From: Actinomycetes bacterium
GTDB taxonomy: Bacteria; Actinomycetota; Acidimicrobiia; Acidimicrobiales; Palsa-688
NCBI GenBank assembly: GCA_021846485.1
Contig: JAJZWW010000006.1
Coordinates: 1 to 22,789, forward strand
Direction: 5' to 3'
Length of the DNA stretch: 22,789 bases
The stretch's first letter is position 1. Each line of letters starts with the position of its first letter. Shown here piece by piece: positions 20,752 to 22,789 of this stretch. The translations under genes and the position numbers were made by a program. The notes beneath the pieces were generated by a model that worked only from the letters and a program-made list of their open reading frames with translations, was not told where the DNA came from and did not search any database.

Positions 20752-22789
20752 CTAGGTGCGGGGGATCTCCCGCTCCTCGAAGGTCTCGATGACGTCGCCC
20801 TCTCGCAGGTCCTGGTTGTTGGACAGCCCGATCCCGCACTCGAAGCCGGCGGCCACCTCGCGCACGTCCTCCTTGAAGCGGCGCAGCGAGGTGATCGCAC
20901 CCTTCCAGATGATGACCCCGTCGCGCAGGAAGCGGACCTTGGAGCCCCGGGCGATGACCCCGTTGCGCACGTAGCAGCCAGCCACCGCGCCGACACGGGG
21001 GATGCGGAAGACCTCCCGGACCTCGGCGTCGCCGGTGACGACCTCCTCGTACTCCGGCGAGAGCATTCCGACCATCGCGCTCTCGATGTCCTCCAAGAGC
21101 TTGTAGATGATCTCGTAGGTGCGGATCTCGACGTCCTCGGCCTCGGCCAGGTCGCGCGCGCCGCGGTCCGGCCGGACGTTGAAGCCGATGATCGTGGCGT
21201 TAGAGGCGGCGGCCAGGGTGACGTCGTTGGCGGTGATCCCGCCCGCCGCCCGGTGGATGAACGACAGCTTGACCTCGTCGCGCTCCAGCTTGCGCAGGCT
21301 CTCCGAGACCGCCTCGAGCGACCCTTGGGTGTCGGCCTTGAGCACGAGGTTCAAGGTGGCCGTCTCACCCCGCTGGATCTGCTCGAAGATGTCCTCGAGC
21401 TTGGCGCCGGCGCCGGTCGCCGAGGAGCTCCGGCGCAGGCCGGCGACGCGGGTGCGCTGCTCGCGCTGCTCGGCGATGTCGCGGGCGGTGCGGCCCTTCT
21501 CGACGACCCGCAGCTCGTCACCGGCCTCGGGCACGGTGTCGAAGTTGAGGACCATGACCGGCATCGACGGCGGGGCTTCCTTGACGTTGTCGCCGTGGTC
21601 GTCGATCAGCGCCTTGACCCGGCCCCAGGCGGCACCGGCGACCACCGGGTCGCCGACTCGGAGGGTGCCGGACTGGACGACGACCGTCGCGACCGGTCCC
21701 TGGCGGGCGTCGAGGTTGGCCTCGAGCACCACACCGCGGGCCCGCCCCTCGGGGTTGGCGACGAGCTCCTCCAGCTCGGCGACGAGCAGCACCTGCTCCA
21801 GGACGTCGTCGACGCCGAGGTTCTGCAGGGCGGACACCTCGACCATGATCGTGTCGCCGCCCCAGGACTCCGGGACCAGTCCCAGCTCGGACAGCTGCTG
21901 CATCACCCGGTTGGGGTCGGCGTCCTCCCGGTCGATCTTGTTGATCGCGACGACGATCGGCTTGCCCGACGCCTGGGCATGGGCGAGGGCCTCCCGGGTC
22001 TGGGGCATCACCCCGTCGTCGGCGGCGACCACCAGCACGACGATGTCGGTGACCTCCGCCCCCCGGGCGCGCATCGCGGTGAACGCCTCGTGGCCGGGGG
22101 TGTCGATGAAGGTGATCCTCTTGCCCTGGTACTCGACCTGGTAGGCCCCGATGTGCTGGGTGATGCCGCCCGCCTCTCCGGCGACGACGTTGCTCTCCCG
22201 GATGCGGTCGAGCAGCAGGGTCTTGCCGTGGTCGACGTGACCCATGACGGTCACGACCGGCGGCCGCGACCGGAGGTTGCTCTCGTCTTCCTCCACGTCG
22301 TCGGCGAAGTACTTCGCCTGCAGCTCCGCTTCCTGTTCCTCGCCCGGGTCGACCAGGCGGACCTGGGCGCCGAGCTCGGCGGCGAACAGCTCGATCATGT
22401 CGTCGGTCAGCGACTGCGTGGCGGTGACCATCTCGCCCTGCTCGAACAAGAACCGCACGACGTCGGCGCCGGAGCGGTTGAGCTTCGGGCCGAGCTCCTG
22501 GGCGGTGGAGCCCCGCTCGACGATCACCTCGCTCGCAGGCACCGGCGCGCTCGACGGCGTGTAGTGGGTGAGCTCCTGGGCCTCCAGCTCCTCGACCGGG
22601 CGGCGCCGGCGTCCGCCACGCCGGCGGGCGCCTCCTGGGCGTCCACCGCGGCCACCGCCGAAGCCCCTCCCGCCGCCGAGGCCGCCTCCAGGGGGCCCAC
22701 CGGGACCGCCGGGACCGCCGGGGCGACCGCGGGCGAAGCCACCACCGGCGGGCGGCGGGCCGCTCCTCTGCCCGGTGAAGCCGGTGGTG
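20752..22789 (-). CDS. infB: Translation initiation factor IF-2, 5' part outside window
   Basis: IF-2 is the GTPase that places initiator tRNA on the 30S subunit. The frame is open from the window edge to TAG 20754-20752, giving 678 visible residues. The first 60 or so are a Gly/Arg/Pro-rich segment (GRPGGPGGPGGPPGGG, GRGGRPGGARRRGGRRRRPV), typical of actinobacterial IF-2. The N2 region follows (VIVERGSTAQELGPKLNRSG, DVVRFLFEQGEMV). The G domain has VMGHVDHGKTLLLDRI (G1), GGITQHIGAYQV (G2), DTPGHEAFTAMRARGAEVTD (G3) and NKIDRED (G4). Domains II, III and IV follow up to IGLSNNQDLREGDVIETFEE. No abnormality is seen. It is the first gene of the core block visible here. Confidence 0.97.
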   Translation of the reverse strand, partial: TTGFTGQRSGPPPAGGGFARGRPGGPGGPGGPPGGGLGGGRGFGGGRGGRPGGARRRGGRRRRPVEELEAQELTHYTPSSAPVPASEVIVERGSTAQELGPKLNRSGADVVRFLFEQGEMVTATQSLTDDMIELFAAELGAQVRLVDPGEEQEAELQAKYFADDVEEDESNLRSRPPVVTVMGHVDHGKTLLLDRIRESNVVAGEAGGITQHIGAYQVEYQGKRITFIDTPGHEAFTAMRARGAEVTDIVVLVVAADDGVMPQTREALAHAQASGKPIVVAINKIDREDADPNRVMQQLSELGLVPESWGGDTIMVEVSALQNLGVDDVLEQVLLVAELEELVANPEGRARGVVLEANLDARQGPVATVVVQSGTLRVGDPVVAGAAWGRVKALIDDHGDNVKEAPPSMPVMVLNFDTVPEAGDELRVVEKGRTARDIAEQREQRTRVAGLRRSSSATGAGAKLEDIFEQIQRGETATLNLVLKADTQGSLEAVSESLRKLERDEVKLSFIHRAAGGITANDVTLAAASNATIIGFNVRPDRGARDLAEAEDVEIRTYEIIYKLLEDIESAMVGMLSPEYEEVVTGDAEVREVFRIPRVGAVAGCYVRNGVIARGSKVRFLRDGVIIWKGAITSLRRFKEDVREVAAGFECGIGLSNNQDLREGDVIETFEEREIPRT

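Noticed and set aside
22524..22745. Ala/Val-rich frame near the right edge on the minus strand
   Set aside because: It is an alternative frame of the Gly/Arg/Pro-rich N-terminal region of IF-2, which is continuous in the infB frame to the window edge.

Overview
The window is a high-GC stretch, roughly 70% by eye, from an actinobacterium. GTG and TTG starts are frequent, genes overlap by 4 bases at GTGA junctions, and the initiation factor IF-2 carries a Gly/Arg/Pro-rich N-terminal tail. The gene order infB, DUF503 gene, rbfA, truB, ribF, rpsO, pnp, M16 peptidase gene, dapB ... dapA, rnj on the minus strand is the classical actinobacterial translation/RNA-decay/lysine-pathway block. A lineage near Acidimicrobiia is plausible, but this is inferred and not proven.

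Layout. (1) Bases 1-2030 are accessory. They hold the 3' end of a PLP-dependent enzyme gene, a truncated downstream partner gene, a vapBC pair with a frameshifted toxin, and a second, intact vapBC pair on the opposite strand. (2) Bases 2131-4723 hold the end of the core block: dapA and rnj (RNase J). (3) Bases about 4740-12290 form a 7.5 kb accessory island between dapA and dapB, two genes that are usually close neighbours in actinobacteria. The island carries a decayed HTH/DUF6036-type module, a class B penicillin-binding protein gene, a second dihydrodipicolinate-synthase-family gene, a decayed AAA/helicase-like ATPase, an intact two-gene HTH-nucleotidyltransferase (MNT) + HEPN module, a decayed gene of unknown family, a truncated Ig-like protein and an orphan CmtR-like ArsR regulator. 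(4) Bases 12296-22789 are the core minus-strand operon, interrupted only by arfB on the plus strand.

How the parts work together. The core genes cover translation initiation (IF-2), 30S maturation (RbfA, S15), tRNA pseudouridylation (TruB), flavin cofactor synthesis (RibF), RNA turnover (PNPase, RNase J), ribosome rescue (ArfB) and the first two steps of the diaminopimelate branch (DapA, DapB). The island is a mixture of live and dead genes, with at least three frameshifted defence- or toxin-like genes.

The most interesting live system is the 8828-9876 pair. It is a MerR/BldC-like DNA-binding domain fused to an MNT nucleotidyltransferase with a complete GSX10DXD motif, coupled to a HEPN protein with an RX5H motif. 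This resembles a type VII toxin-antitoxin system whose antitoxin carries its own DNA-binding domain. It sits between the remains of two minus-strand genes that may once have been adjacent.
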